From Rhizobium halophilum (GTDB lineage Bacteria > Pseudomonadota > Alphaproteobacteria > Rhizobiales > Rhizobiaceae), in the NCBI RefSeq assembly GCF_021648825.1, contig NZ_JAKJHS010000008.1:62001-126000 (forward strand): 64,000 nucleotides of DNA, given 5' to 3'. Under the pieces are notes generated by a model, which did no database searches, was not told the DNA's origin, and saw only the letters and a program-made list of their open reading frames with translations. Made by a program: the position numbers and the translations under genes. Shown here one piece after another: positions 17,266 to 26,154 of the stretch; position 1 is the first letter of the stretch; each line of letters opens with the position of its first letter.

Positions 17266-18468
17266 ATGAGGATCACCAAGCTTGAAACCATCCGTATTGC
17301 GGAGCGCGCTAACCTGCTTTGGGTGCTGGTTCATACGGACGAAGGCATTACCGGCCTGGGAGAGACCTTCTTCGGCGCAGAGACCGTGGAAAGCTACATC
17401 CATGAGTACGCTGCGCCGCGCGTGCTCGGTCGCGACCCGTTGCAAATCGATCTCCTTGCCAGCGATCTCGTCGGCTACATCGGCTTCCGCTCATCAGGAG
17501 CCGAAGTGCGCGGCAACTCCGCATTCGACATCGCGCTCTGGGACATCTTCGGCAAGGCCGTGAACCAGCCGATCGCCCAGTTGCTCGGCGGCTTCAGCCG
17601 CAAGGAAATTCGCACCTACAACACCTGTGCCGGCACCGAATACATTAAGAAAACCACAGGGCAGACCACGGCCAACTACGGCATGACGGGCGGAACTGCC
17701 TACGACGATCTGAACGGCTTCCTCCACCGTGCTGACGAGCTTGCCGAATCCCTTTTGGCCGATGGCATCACTGCCATGAAGATCTGGCCCTTCGACGCCG
17801 CCGCCGAAAAGACTCGCGGCCAATATATCTCCATGCCGGACCTGAAGCTCGCGCTCGAGCCCTTCGAGAAGATTCGCAAGGCGGTCGGCGATAAGATCGA
17901 TATTATGGTCGAGTTTCACTCGATGTGGCAGTTGCTTCCCGCCATCCAGATCTCCAAGGCGCTGGGACCCTACAACACGTTCTGGCACGAGGATCCCATC
18001 AAGATGGATAGCCTCTCGAGCCTAAAACGTTACGCAGACGCCTCGCCCGCCCCCATTTCGGCGTCCGAGACGTTGGCCACCCGCTGGGGCTTCCGCGACT
18101 ATCTGGAAACCGGCGTCGCAGGCATCGTGATGCTCGATATATCGTGGTGCGGCGGCCTGTCTGAGGCCCGCAAGATCGCCTCCATGGCCGAGGCCTGGCA
18201 CCTTCCGGTTGCCCCGCACGACTGCACCGGCCCGGTCGTACTGTGTGCCTCTACCCATCTATCGCTTAACGCGCCCAATGCGCTGGTGCAGGAAAGCGTG
18301 CGAGCCTTCTACAACACATGGTATCGCGACCTTGTTACCGCGCTGCCGGAAGTAGAAAACGGGATGATCACGGTTCCGCCTGGCGCGGGACTTGGCATGG
18401 AACTTCATCCGGATCTAGAAGAGATTTTTACCGTCAGTCGGCGATTCTCCGACATCGCCGACCTCTGA
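17266..18468 (+). CDS. Enolase-superfamily sugar-acid dehydratase, candidate galactonate dehydratase
   Basis: A 400-residue protein of the mandelate racemase/muconate lactonizing family. Visible active-site parts: TAMKIWPFD with a lysine at the end of a barrel strand, the metal ligands in IMVEFHS, WHEDPI and SASETLATR, and the catalytic His in APHDCTGPVV. In this dgo context it would convert D-galactonate to 2-keto-3-deoxy-galactonate (DgoD step). It is not an obvious orthologue of enterobacterial DgoD, so another aldonate is possible. It starts 14 bases after dgoR. Confidence 0.75.
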   Translation: MRITKLETIRIAERANLLWVLVHTDEGITGLGETFFGAETVESYIHEYAAPRVLGRDPLQIDLLASDLVGYIGFRSSGAEVRGNSAFDIALWDIFGKAVNQPIAQLLGGFSRKEIRTYNTCAGTEYIKKTTGQTTANYGMTGGTAYDDLNGFLHRADELAESLLADGITAMKIWPFDAAAEKTRGQYISMPDLKLALEPFEKIRKAVGDKIDIMVEFHSMWQLLPAIQISKALGPYNTFWHEDPIKMDSLSSLKRYADASPAPISASETLATRWGFRDYLETGVAGIVMLDISWCGGLSEARKIASMAEAWHLPVAPHDCTGPVVLCASTHLSLNAPNALVQESVRAFYNTWYRDLVTALPEVENGMITVPPGAGLGMELHPDLEEIFTVSRRFSDIADL

Positions 18469-18495
18469 CGGTTGCAGCTTTCCTGGGAGGCACCA

Positions 18496-19416
18496 TTGAC
18501 TAAAATCGCTTCGGCTGCGGCCGGCTTGGGGACATCTGCAGCCGCAGGGCCGCTCGTAATGCTGCTCGGCATGCTGCTGTTTGCCCTGAACGATGCCATG
18601 GGGAAATGGCTGGTCTCCTCCTATGGACTGGGCCAAGTCATTCTGATCCGCAGCGTGGCAGCGCTCATCATCCTGTCTCCACTCCTCTGGAAGGCTGGCA
18701 TCGAGCCGATCATCCGGGCCGAGCGCAAAGGCATGCAACTGGCTCGCGTGCTCTTCTCGACGGGTGAAGTCTTCTGCTTCTACTACGCGGTCATGTATCT
18801 CCCGCTGGCCGACGTAATGACCTTCTGGCTCGCAGCACCCATCTACGTCGCAGCCCTGTCTCCGTTGCTGCTGGGCGAACGCGTCGGCTGGCGACGTTGG
18901 ACCGCAATCGCGATCGGGTTTGTTGGCGTCATCATTGCGCTTGAACCGTCGAGTGCCATGTTCACTCTGCCCGCGATAATCTCGATCATCGGCAGCGGTG
19001 CTTTTGCGTTCATGATGATCTCCGGCCGCTTCCTGCGCGGCACGCCAGATACGACGCTGGTTCTGTTCCAGACTGGCGCTGCCGGCATCGCAGGTCTGAT
19101 CTTCGCCCCCTTCGACTGGTCCCCCATCCAGTCTCAGACGGATCTTCTGCTGCTGGGCCTCCTTGGGGTCGTTGCGATGTCTGCACACATGCTCGTCAAT
19201 CGGGCGCTGAAAATGTCGGACGCAGCGACCGTTGCTCCCCTGCAGTACACGCTGCTGCTATATGCGGTGATCTTCGGCTGGATGTTCTTCGGCGACCTGC
19301 CACGGGCCAGCATGATGGTGGGTGCCGCTCTTATCGTCGCCTCCGGCCTTTTCATTTTCATCCGCGAGCAGATGCTGAAAAGGCGGATTGAGCCGGAGCC
19401 CCTAGAAATCGCCTGA
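18496..19416 (+). CDS. EamA/DMT family transporter
   Basis: A 306-residue membrane protein with ten predicted helices in two EamA repeats (about 15-140 and 155-290). Motifs: LFALNDAMGKWLVSSYGLGQVILIRS and PLLLGERVGWRRWTAI. It is last in the dgoR operon, so it may move galactonate or a related metabolite; direction is unknown. The TTG at 18496 is chosen because GGGAGG lies 6 bases upstream. Confidence 0.85.
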   Translation: MTKIASAAAGLGTSAAAGPLVMLLGMLLFALNDAMGKWLVSSYGLGQVILIRSVAALIILSPLLWKAGIEPIIRAERKGMQLARVLFSTGEVFCFYYAVMYLPLADVMTFWLAAPIYVAALSPLLLGERVGWRRWTAIAIGFVGVIIALEPSSAMFTLPAIISIIGSGAFAFMMISGRFLRGTPDTTLVLFQTGAAGIAGLIFAPFDWSPIQSQTDLLLLGLLGVVAMSAHMLVNRALKMSDAATVAPLQYTLLLYAVIFGWMFFGDLPRASMMVGAALIVASGLFIFIREQMLKRRIEPEPLEIA

Positions 19417-19451
19417 TTTAACCGTCCAACAGGAGTAGGTCTAGTTTCTAG

Positions 19452-19478
19452 GAGGGCCGCCTCCGGCGGCCCTCTTGT
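19452..19478 (+). terminator. Terminator of the dgoR operon
   Basis: Perfect 10-bp stem GAGGGCCGCC / GGCGGCCCTC, loop TCC, followed by TTGT. Confidence 0.8.
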
Positions 19479-19524
19479 AGTCTCAGGTAGCTTTGGGACC
19501 GCCTCGCCGCCACGACCAGACACT

Positions 19525-19554
19525 AAAAAACCCACAGCCCGGAGGCTGTGGGTT
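19525..19554 (-). terminator. Terminator of the TRAP transporter operon
   Basis: Perfect 11-bp stem AACCCACAGCC / GGCTGTGGGTT with loop CGGA; read on the minus strand it ends in six T. It lies 38 bases past the dctP-like stop. Confidence 0.9.
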
Positions 19555-19592
19555 CAAGATGAGGACCGCAGTGGTGGTCCTGCTGATCCAGC

Positions 19593-20597
19593 TTACTTGC
19601 GGATTTCTTCGAGCTTCGCGAGAATGTTGTCGACTACGTCAGCGCCGATCTCGTTCTTATGCTTCTCGTACACGACCATCGACTTCTCACGGATACGCTG
19701 CTGCTCTTCTTCAGACAGAACGTTCACTTCCAGACCGGCTTCCTTGATCTTCTCCAGCGACTTCTTGTTGAGGTCCTGGATCACCTTACGTTCTTCATCA
19801 CGACCGACGACTGCGCACTCACGAAGAGCTGCCTGCTCTTCCGCAGTGTAGCTGTCGAAGATCGGCTTGGAGAAGAGGAACAGGAAGGGCGTGTAGGCGT
19901 GGTTCGTTTCGGTGACGTACTTCTGCACTTCGTAGAACTTTGATGTGTCGATCGTAACGTAGGGGTTTTCCTGCGCGTCGATCGCGTTCGTCTCAAGCGC
20001 CGAGAAGACTTCGCCGAACGCCATCGGCGTTGCGTTGGCACCAAGGTTCTGGAAGGTATCAAGGAAGATGTTGTTCTGCATAACGCGAACCTTCATCCCT
20101 TCGAAGTCTTCCCACTTCGTGACCGGGCGAACGGAGTTCGACAGGTTACGGAAGCCGTTTTCCCAGTAAGCCAGGTTAACGAGGCCGGCTTCTTCGAGCT
20201 TCTCGTTCATCATGTCACCGAATTCGCCGTCGAGGACCTCGTAGGCTTCCTCGGCATTGGCGAACAGGAACGGCAGGTCGAACACGCCGAGTGCCGGAAT
20301 GATGCCGACCAGCGGCGAAGAAGACGTCACAACGGCTTCCTGAACGCCCGAACGGAGCGCCTGGGTCGCCTGAAGGTCGCCGCCGAGCGCGCCGCCCCAG
20401 AACGCCGTGAGCTTCAGCTTGCCGCCCGACTTCTCGTCGAGGCAGGCCTGCATAGCCTTGATACCGTTGCCGACCGGATGGTCTTCATTGATGCCATTCG
20501 AAACGCGGATGTTGCGCTCGTTGAATTGCGCGAAAGCCGGAGCAGCGGCCGAAAGGCCGAAAGCGATGGCGGTCGTGGCAAGAAGTAGTTTTCTCAT
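19593..20597 (-). CDS. TRAP transporter substrate-binding protein (DctP-type)
   Basis: A 334-residue periplasmic solute receptor with a signal peptide (1-23, ending APAFAQ). The DctP family region FEGMKVRVMQNNIFLDTFQNLGA carries the conserved Arg that binds the substrate carboxylate, followed by AMPMAF-like TPMAFGEVFSALETNAIDAQENP. The operon partners suggest a sugar acid as ligand. Codon use is strongly biased to frequent codons, as for a highly expressed binding protein. Confidence 0.93.
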   Translation of the reverse strand: MRKLLLATTAIAFGLSAAAPAFAQFNERNIRVSNGINEDHPVGNGIKAMQACLDEKSGGKLKLTAFWGGALGGDLQATQALRSGVQEAVVTSSSPLVGIIPALGVFDLPFLFANAEEAYEVLDGEFGDMMNEKLEEAGLVNLAYWENGFRNLSNSVRPVTKWEDFEGMKVRVMQNNIFLDTFQNLGANATPMAFGEVFSALETNAIDAQENPYVTIDTSKFYEVQKYVTETNHAYTPFLFLFSKPIFDSYTAEEQAALRECAVVGRDEERKVIQDLNKKSLEKIKEAGLEVNVLSEEEQQRIREKSMVVYEKHKNEIGADVVDNILAKLEEIRK

Positions 20598-20637
20598 GGT
20601 ATTATCCTCCCTAGGATAGGTTGCTGAGGGTTGTGGA

Positions 20638-21915
20638 TCAGTAGAGCCACCGTGCAGGCACGATGACGATGTCCGGAAACAGGACGAGCAGGAGAAGCAC
20701 CAAGACCTGCGTGACCAGGAATGGCCAGACGCCGATTGTTACCTTTCCAAGTGGAACCCGACCGACGCCGCTGACGACGTTCAACACAACGCCAACCGGC
20801 GGCGTCAGAAGTCCGATACAGGTATTCATGATGAACAGCACGCCGAAATAGACCGGGTCTATCCCCGCCTGCTTGATGATTGGCATCAGGACAGGCGTCA
20901 GGATCAGGATGGTAGGGGTTAGGTCCAGGGCCGTGCCGACAACCAGCACAAGCGCCATGATCACGAACATCAGCAGCATCGGCCGGTCGATCAGCGGCGC
21001 GATGTAGCCAGTGATTTCCGCCGGAATGTTTGCGGCCGTAATCAGCCAGGCGGAAACAAGCGCCGCGCAGACAAGGAACATGACCACAGCGGTTGTCTTC
21101 GCCGCGCGCAGGATAACGCCGGGCAAATCGCGTGGCGTAAGTTCACGGTAGATCACCATACCGACAAACATGGCGTAGACCGCGGCCACCACGGCGGCCT
21201 CCGTCGGTGTAACGACGCCGGCCTTGATGCCGCCGAGAATGATGACCGGCATACCCAGCGCCCAGAGCGCCCGGCCTGTTGCGTGCAGCCGAACCTTCGC
21301 CGTCGTCTTCGGTAGCGCCTGGACGTTGTCCTTACGTACGACAATCAGCCAGGTCACAACCAGGGCGATGCCCATCAAGAGGCCCGGCACGATACCAGCC
21401 ATGAAAAGCTGGGTTATCGACACATTGGCTGAGACGCCGAAGACGATGAACGCCATGGAAGGCGGGATGACGGGCGCGATGACACCGCCGGCAGCGATGA
21501 GGCCGGCAGAGCGCGGCACGTTGTAACCGGCTTTCGCCATCATCGGGATCAGGATCGCCGCCAGCGCCGCTGTATCGGCTGCCGCCGATCCAGAGATACT
21601 TGCCATAATGACAGCCGCCATGATGGCCACGATCCCCAGACCGCCACGGATATGTCCGACGCACGCGATCGCAAAGTCGATGATGCGGCGCGACAAGCCG
21701 CCGGCATTCATCAGCTCACCGGCAAGAATGAAGAACGGAATGGCGAGCAGGGTGAACGTGTCGGCGCCTGCGATCATGTTCTGCGCGATGATTTGCGTGT
21801 TGAACATGCCCATGTACCACATGAGCATGACGCCACAGAACATCAGAGAAAACGCTACCGGAACGCCAATGGCCATAGCGCCGAGAAGTGAGGCAATAAA
21901 GACGCCGAGGGTCAT
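20638..21915 (-). CDS. TRAP transporter large permease (DctM-type)
   Basis: A 425-residue inner-membrane protein with about 12 helices. Family motifs: LLAIPFFILAGELMNAGGLSRRIIDFA and SGSAAADTAALAAILIPMM, the second being part of the sodium/substrate core. It couples the Na+ gradient to uptake together with the DctP and DctQ proteins. It overlaps the DctQ gene by one base. Confidence 0.95.
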   Translation of the reverse strand: MTLGVFIASLLGAMAIGVPVAFSLMFCGVMLMWYMGMFNTQIIAQNMIAGADTFTLLAIPFFILAGELMNAGGLSRRIIDFAIACVGHIRGGLGIVAIMAAVIMASISGSAAADTAALAAILIPMMAKAGYNVPRSAGLIAAGGVIAPVIPPSMAFIVFGVSANVSITQLFMAGIVPGLLMGIALVVTWLIVVRKDNVQALPKTTAKVRLHATGRALWALGMPVIILGGIKAGVVTPTEAAVVAAVYAMFVGMVIYRELTPRDLPGVILRAAKTTAVVMFLVCAALVSAWLITAANIPAEITGYIAPLIDRPMLLMFVIMALVLVVGTALDLTPTILILTPVLMPIIKQAGIDPVYFGVLFIMNTCIGLLTPPVGVVLNVVSGVGRVPLGKVTIGVWPFLVTQVLVLLLLVLFPDIVIVPARWLY

Positions 21916-22448
21916 TAATTACGCTCCGCCAGATGATCGACCGACATGTTTTCACCGGCGAATGCTGCAATTTCTTCCTCGGTCACACGACCGGTAACCA
22001 GACGCACAAGCCGCTCCAGCGCAATGAGCACGACGCCTGCGCCCGTAAAGAAGCCGATGCCATAAACCCAGATCATCGACAGCTTGGTCACTGGCGCCGT
22101 CATGGAGGCGTTAATCGGGTACTGCTTCCACGTGCCCCAGAAGAAGATGGCGGAGACGCCAATGATGATGATGTTGGACAAGATCATGCAAATGATGCGT
22201 CCCCTGCGCCCAAACAGCATCACGAGCGTTTCCACGCCCACGTGGGAATGTTCACGGAAGGCGACAACTGCGCCGATAAAGGTGAGCCACACGAAGAAGT
22301 AGCGCGACAGTTCGTCTGAGATGTTGATGCCAGAATTGAACCCATACCGTAGCACGACATTCAAGAACACCATCACCGCCATCGCCGAGAGCAATAGGAT
22401 GAGCAGGAGTTCCAGACATTTGTAGAAGAGATTGACAGCTCTTTGCAT
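21915..22448 (-). CDS. TRAP transporter small permease (DctQ-type)
   Basis: A 177-residue protein with four transmembrane helices and the family stretch ISDELSRYFFVWLTFIGAVVAFREHSHVGVE. It follows the XylX-like gene by 18 bases, so the operon is XylX-like, DctQ, DctM, DctP. Confidence 0.93.
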   Translation of the reverse strand: MQRAVNLFYKCLELLLILLLSAMAVMVFLNVVLRYGFNSGINISDELSRYFFVWLTFIGAVVAFREHSHVGVETLVMLFGRRGRIICMILSNIIIIGVSAIFFWGTWKQYPINASMTAPVTKLSMIWVYGIGFFTGAGVVLIALERLVRLVTGRVTEEEIAAFAGENMSVDHLAERN

Positions 22449-22466
22449 TGGCTCCTCCCGCTTCGC

Positions 22467-23627
22467 CTACAACAGCGCGCGTTGTGCTAAGTTCTTCATC
22501 AGCGCAGCAATGCCGAAGGTCCAGCGCGGGCAACGATTGCTGTGCTCGACCCAGTTTATAAGCCGCCCGAGTTGCGGCGTCGATATTTCCACCCGATCGC
22601 CAATCTCGTGGGTGAAGCCCAGGCCCGCACCACGGCGATCCTTCACAGGTGCAAACATCGTGCCGAGAAAGAAGACAACCCCGTCGGGATACTGGTGATT
22701 GTCGTTCAGGAGTTGCGACACGAGATCTTCCGGCGTACGGCTGATTGCAGCGAGCGGGCTGACCCCGGTCATTGTGAAGCCTTCAGCTCCTTGTACTTCC
22801 AGCGCGATCTCGGCCTTCTTGATGTCTTCGAGGCTGAATCCTCCATCGAACAGGCGGATGAAAGGCCCTATCGAGCAGGAAGCGTTGTTGTCCTTGGCCT
22901 TGCTCAGCAGCAAGGCAGAGCGACCTTCGAAATCACGAAGGTTGACGTCGTTGCCGAGAGTGGCGCCGATGATTTTGCCGGTGGACGTTACCGCAAGCAC
23001 GACTTCCGGCTCAGGGTTGTTCCAGTCCGACTTGGGATGGATGCCGATCAGGGCACCGCAACCGACCGAGGACATGGGCTGTGCTTTTGTGAATATCTCT
23101 GCGTCCGGTCCGATGCCAACCTCGAGGTACTGCGACCAGAGCCCAAGCTCCTGAAGCAGGTTCTTGACCTCGGCAGCCTTCTCGGATCCGGCGACGAGAC
23201 CCCTGAGATTGTCGCCAAGAACCGGCGCCAGACGCCCCCGAATCTCTTGCGCCCGCAGAGGATCACCCTTTGCCTGCTCCTCGATGACGCGCTCGAGCAT
23301 GCTGTCTGCAAATGTAACGCCTGCAGCTTTGATGGCCTGAAGGTCAGCGGGAGCAAGAAGTTCGCCGGCTGCGCCATCAAGAAAATCGTCAAGCGGGCCG
23401 AGATCGGCAAATTGATCAGCATCGTTGAGATTAGAAATGAGTTCTTCTAGTTCCAGAAGGCTCGACAGCGTTGGCGAGAGGGACGACAAGTCCCGCAGCC
23501 GCCCGTCCTTGAGCAAGACCGGGCACGGACCCCCGGCCTCCTTCGACCAGACGCGGCCCACTAGAAGTGCCTCGTCCATGTCTTGGGGCAGGATCGACTG
23601 CGCGCTCAACACCTTCTGAGAATTCAC
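22467..23627 (-). CDS. FAH-family 2-keto-3-deoxy-pentonate dehydratase (XylX-like)
   Basis: A 386-residue member of the fumarylacetoacetate hydrolase family. The length and the C-terminal HSNRCPRWTFGIAALMKNLA match Caulobacter XylX rather than short FAH proteins. XylX dehydrates 2-keto-3-deoxy-xylonate to alpha-ketoglutarate semialdehyde (Weimberg route). It heads the TRAP operon, so import and breakdown are co-expressed. The GTG at 23627 is chosen because GGGAGG lies 7 bases upstream. No semialdehyde dehydrogenase is present in the window, so the final step must be elsewhere. An alternative is 2,4-diketo-3-deoxy sugar-acid hydrolase. Confidence 0.75.
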   Translation of the reverse strand: MNSQKVLSAQSILPQDMDEALLVGRVWSKEAGGPCPVLLKDGRLRDLSSLSPTLSSLLELEELISNLNDADQFADLGPLDDFLDGAAGELLAPADLQAIKAAGVTFADSMLERVIEEQAKGDPLRAQEIRGRLAPVLGDNLRGLVAGSEKAAEVKNLLQELGLWSQYLEVGIGPDAEIFTKAQPMSSVGCGALIGIHPKSDWNNPEPEVVLAVTSTGKIIGATLGNDVNLRDFEGRSALLLSKAKDNNASCSIGPFIRLFDGGFSLEDIKKAEIALEVQGAEGFTMTGVSPLAAISRTPEDLVSQLLNDNHQYPDGVVFFLGTMFAPVKDRRGAGLGFTHEIGDRVEISTPQLGRLINWVEHSNRCPRWTFGIAALMKNLAQRALL

Positions 23628-23663
23628 TAGTTTCCTCCCCGGCAGACAATGCAATCGCCCTGA

Positions 23664-23682
23664 TTGTCAGGATGTCTGACAA
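23664..23682. promoter_or_regulatory. GntR (FadR-type) operator before the XylX-like/TRAP operon
   Basis: TTGTCAG, GATGT, CTGACAA: perfect 7-bp arms. Inside it, TGTC-T-GACA is a tight palindrome of the kind bound by FadR-type GntR regulators. It lies 37 bases upstream of the GTG at 23627; a related site (26075-26085) lies before the divergent genes. Confidence 0.65.
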
Positions 23683-23768
23683 CAAAAGTGCGCTTTTCTA
23701 GTATGACTTTTCTGAACTGTCCAGACGTCGCGTGCCGATGTGGAAAAAACTGCGTGACCATACAGCCG

Positions 23769-24500
23769 TCATTTTTCGTCCCGAAATGTTTCCAGCGTAA
23801 GATCCAAACGCGACGCCGCCTGCGTAAGATGACTGCGCATTGCAGACCGAGCCTCCACAGGATCGCCACTGACCACAGCGTCGCGAATTACGACATGCTC
23901 GGCAATGGTAACTTCCACGATTTCCTCAAGCACGGCATTGGCCCGAGCAGTCTGAATGGCGAGACTGATCCGCTCCGCAATGAAGCCGGTGAACAACGGG
24001 AAATATTCGTTTTGCGTTGCAGTTGCCAGCGCCCGATGAAACGCCAGGTCCGCGACGATTCCCTGCTCCGTCCACTTCTCCGCACCGGTCATCTGTTCGA
24101 GCGCCTCATCCAGGCGCGCAAGATCTTCTGAGGTTCGATGAACGGCGGCCAGCCCCGCGGCTTCGATCTCGAGCGGAATACGCAACTGGTACAGATTGTG
24201 GAATGCGATCCGATCCGTCGGGTCGCCGTGCTCAATACGCAGAGACTGTCGGCGCTCGAACTCGGTTGCGAACGCGCCGACGCCCTGCCGCGTCTCGACG
24301 AGCCCCTCGTTGCGCAATTGTGCGATAGCTTCGCGGACGACAGAACGACTGACGCCAAAGGTCTTGGCAAGTAGATGCTCGGTCGGAAGCTTCTCCCCCG
24401 CAGCGATACGACCCTCCAGTATCTCTCGTCCGATCTGTGCAGCAATCCGCGTCGGCAAATGTTCACTTCGCCGGATCTGATTGAAATCAGCAACGACCAC
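23769..24500 (-). CDS. FadR-type GntR regulator of the sugar-acid cluster
   Basis: A 243-residue regulator: winged helix at about 12-80 (GEKLPTEHLLAKTFGVSRSVVREAIAQL) and an FCD effector domain at 95-230 with the ligand/metal residues in NLYQLRIPLEIE, ADLAFHRALATAT and EHVVIRDAVV. It sits between two operons carrying matching operator half-sites and is probably their repressor. It is 31 bases after the FAD oxidase and likely in its operon. Confidence 0.85.
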   Translation of the reverse strand: MVVADFNQIRRSEHLPTRIAAQIGREILEGRIAAGEKLPTEHLLAKTFGVSRSVVREAIAQLRNEGLVETRQGVGAFATEFERRQSLRIEHGDPTDRIAFHNLYQLRIPLEIEAAGLAAVHRTSEDLARLDEALEQMTGAEKWTEQGIVADLAFHRALATATQNEYFPLFTGFIAERISLAIQTARANAVLEEIVEVTIAEHVVIRDAVVSGDPVEARSAMRSHLTQAASRLDLTLETFRDEK

Positions 24501-24531
24501 GTCCGCCCCTCCCTTGGCTTTGCACCTACTT

Positions 24532-25977
24532 CTACGAGTTCAGCACAAAATTCAATTGGCAGCCGGGGTTCATCATCTGATCGGGATCGATGGCCAGTTT
24601 GATCGCTGTCAGCAACTGGCGGCGCACCGGCGACAGGCGTTCCTCGAAGTCTCCGCGCTTCAAACGTCCGATGCCGTGTTCGGCACTAATGCTGCCCTGG
24701 TAGCCGTCAAGAATAGCGTTGATAGCGGCCTTGGCCTTATAGATCTGTTCCATCCGTTGTTCCGCGGTGGACCCGGCCGTCGGCAGAACGTTCAGGTGCA
24801 CATTCCCGTCACCCACGTGACCGTAGGAGACGCAGGTAGCGCCAGGCACAGCCACCTCGACCGCCGCTTCTGCATCAGCGACAAAAGAGGCAAGCTGAGA
24901 CAGCTTAACCGATACATCTGTCCTGAGGTGCATTCCCCGCTTCGCCTGCCCCTCGTTCATGCCTTCGCGTATCAGCCACAGATTGCGTGCCTGCGCCTGC
25001 GAGGCCGCGATGGTCCCGTCGACCACTATGCCCTCCTCCATAACCGCCTCCAGGAACCGCCCCATCAGATCGTCGATGTCGACGAGACCCGAACCGGAGA
25101 TCTCCATCAGCACGTAGGCGGGATAGTCTGCAGCGATGGGGATCGGAAGGTCGGGCATCGCCTCCTTCGCCAACGTGAAGGCGAGCGGCGGCATGAACTC
25201 GAAGGCCGACATGAGGTCACAGCAATCCCGCCGCGCGCGGCGGAAAAGTTTGATGGCGTCGTCGAGGGATGAGAGCCCTAAGAGTGCGGTTGCGACCTGA
25301 TCGGGATAGGGCGTCAGCTTGACGGAGACGGCCGTGATGATCCCGAGCGTCCCTTCCGCTCCGATGAACAACTGCTTGAGATCGATCCCGCGATTGTCCT
25401 TGCGCAAGGTCGATAGGCCATCAAAAATACTTCCATCCGGCAGAACGACCTCAAGCCCGAAGATCAGTTCGCGCGTCATTCCATAGCGCAGCACGTTGAT
25501 GCCGCCCGCATTGGTAGAAACATTGCCGCCAATCCTGCACGTTCCTTGCGCCCCAAGGGCCAACGGGAAGAACATGCCTTTTTCCGCAACGGCATCTTTG
25601 AGTTCGGACAAAATGCACCCCGCCTCGACGACGGCGGAGAAATCATCGGCATCGATCTGCCGGATCTTGTTCATCCGTTCGAGGCTGAGGACCACTTGAT
25701 TCTGATCTGCGTCGGGTATCCCGCCGAGAACAAGCCCGGTGTTGCCGCCCTGAGGCACGATCGAAAGCCCGAGTTCGCGGCACAGCTTGACGGCCTCCGC
25801 CACCTGCTCCGTCGTGCGCGGTCGCAGCACCGCGACCGCATCGCTCGTCACGTCTCCATGCCAATCGCGACAGTATGGGATCATCTCGTCGCGCGCGCTC
25901 AGCACAATGTCGTCGCCCAATCTTGCCCGCAACGCCACACGCCATTCACCCACCGATGCACTTACTGTCGATGCCAT
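24532..25977 (-). CDS. FAD-linked 2-hydroxy-acid dehydrogenase (GlcD/D2HGDH family)
   Basis: A 481-residue flavoprotein. The N-terminal PCMH-type FAD domain includes IVPQGGNTGLVLGGIPD and GTCRIGGNVSTNAGG; the C-terminal substrate domain ends in YGHVGDGNVHLNV and SISAEHGIGRLKRGDF, with the metal-binding His residues. Members oxidise D-lactate, glycolate, D-2-hydroxyglutarate or sugar acids. Here it is beside a sugar-acid cluster, so a C4 or C5 aldonate-derived hydroxy acid is likely. The start at 25977 (MASTVS) is tentative; a GTG at 26010 is in frame. Confidence 0.82.
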   Translation of the reverse strand: MASTVSASVGEWRVALRARLGDDIVLSARDEMIPYCRDWHGDVTSDAVAVLRPRTTEQVAEAVKLCRELGLSIVPQGGNTGLVLGGIPDADQNQVVLSLERMNKIRQIDADDFSAVVEAGCILSELKDAVAEKGMFFPLALGAQGTCRIGGNVSTNAGGINVLRYGMTRELIFGLEVVLPDGSIFDGLSTLRKDNRGIDLKQLFIGAEGTLGIITAVSVKLTPYPDQVATALLGLSSLDDAIKLFRRARRDCCDLMSAFEFMPPLAFTLAKEAMPDLPIPIAADYPAYVLMEISGSGLVDIDDLMGRFLEAVMEEGIVVDGTIAASQAQARNLWLIREGMNEGQAKRGMHLRTDVSVKLSQLASFVADAEAAVEVAVPGATCVSYGHVGDGNVHLNVLPTAGSTAEQRMEQIYKAKAAINAILDGYQGSISAEHGIGRLKRGDFEERLSPVRRQLLTAIKLAIDPDQMMNPGCQLNFVLNS

Positions 25978-26074
25978 ACCCAAAGGCCCTTCTCCTGCGT
26001 CAACTTGCACCCCGTACCCCTTGAGCTTCGTCTGCCGTCGCTGAAATAGCTATTTCCAAGCCGAGCATATAAAG

Positions 26075-26085
26075 TTATCAGACAA
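26075..26085. promoter_or_regulatory. Second GntR-type operator candidate
   Basis: TTATC-A-GACAA matches 8 of 11 positions of ATGTC-T-GACAA at 23672-23682. It lies in the intergenic space between the FAD oxidase (minus) and the DenD-like gene (plus), so one regulator could control both directions. Confidence 0.5.
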
Positions 26086-26154
26086 CCTTACAAGGTGGAT
26101 TTTTCCTGCCTCAGCGGCTCATGCGCGATGGCAGTTTCAGCGGAGGAGTTCTTC

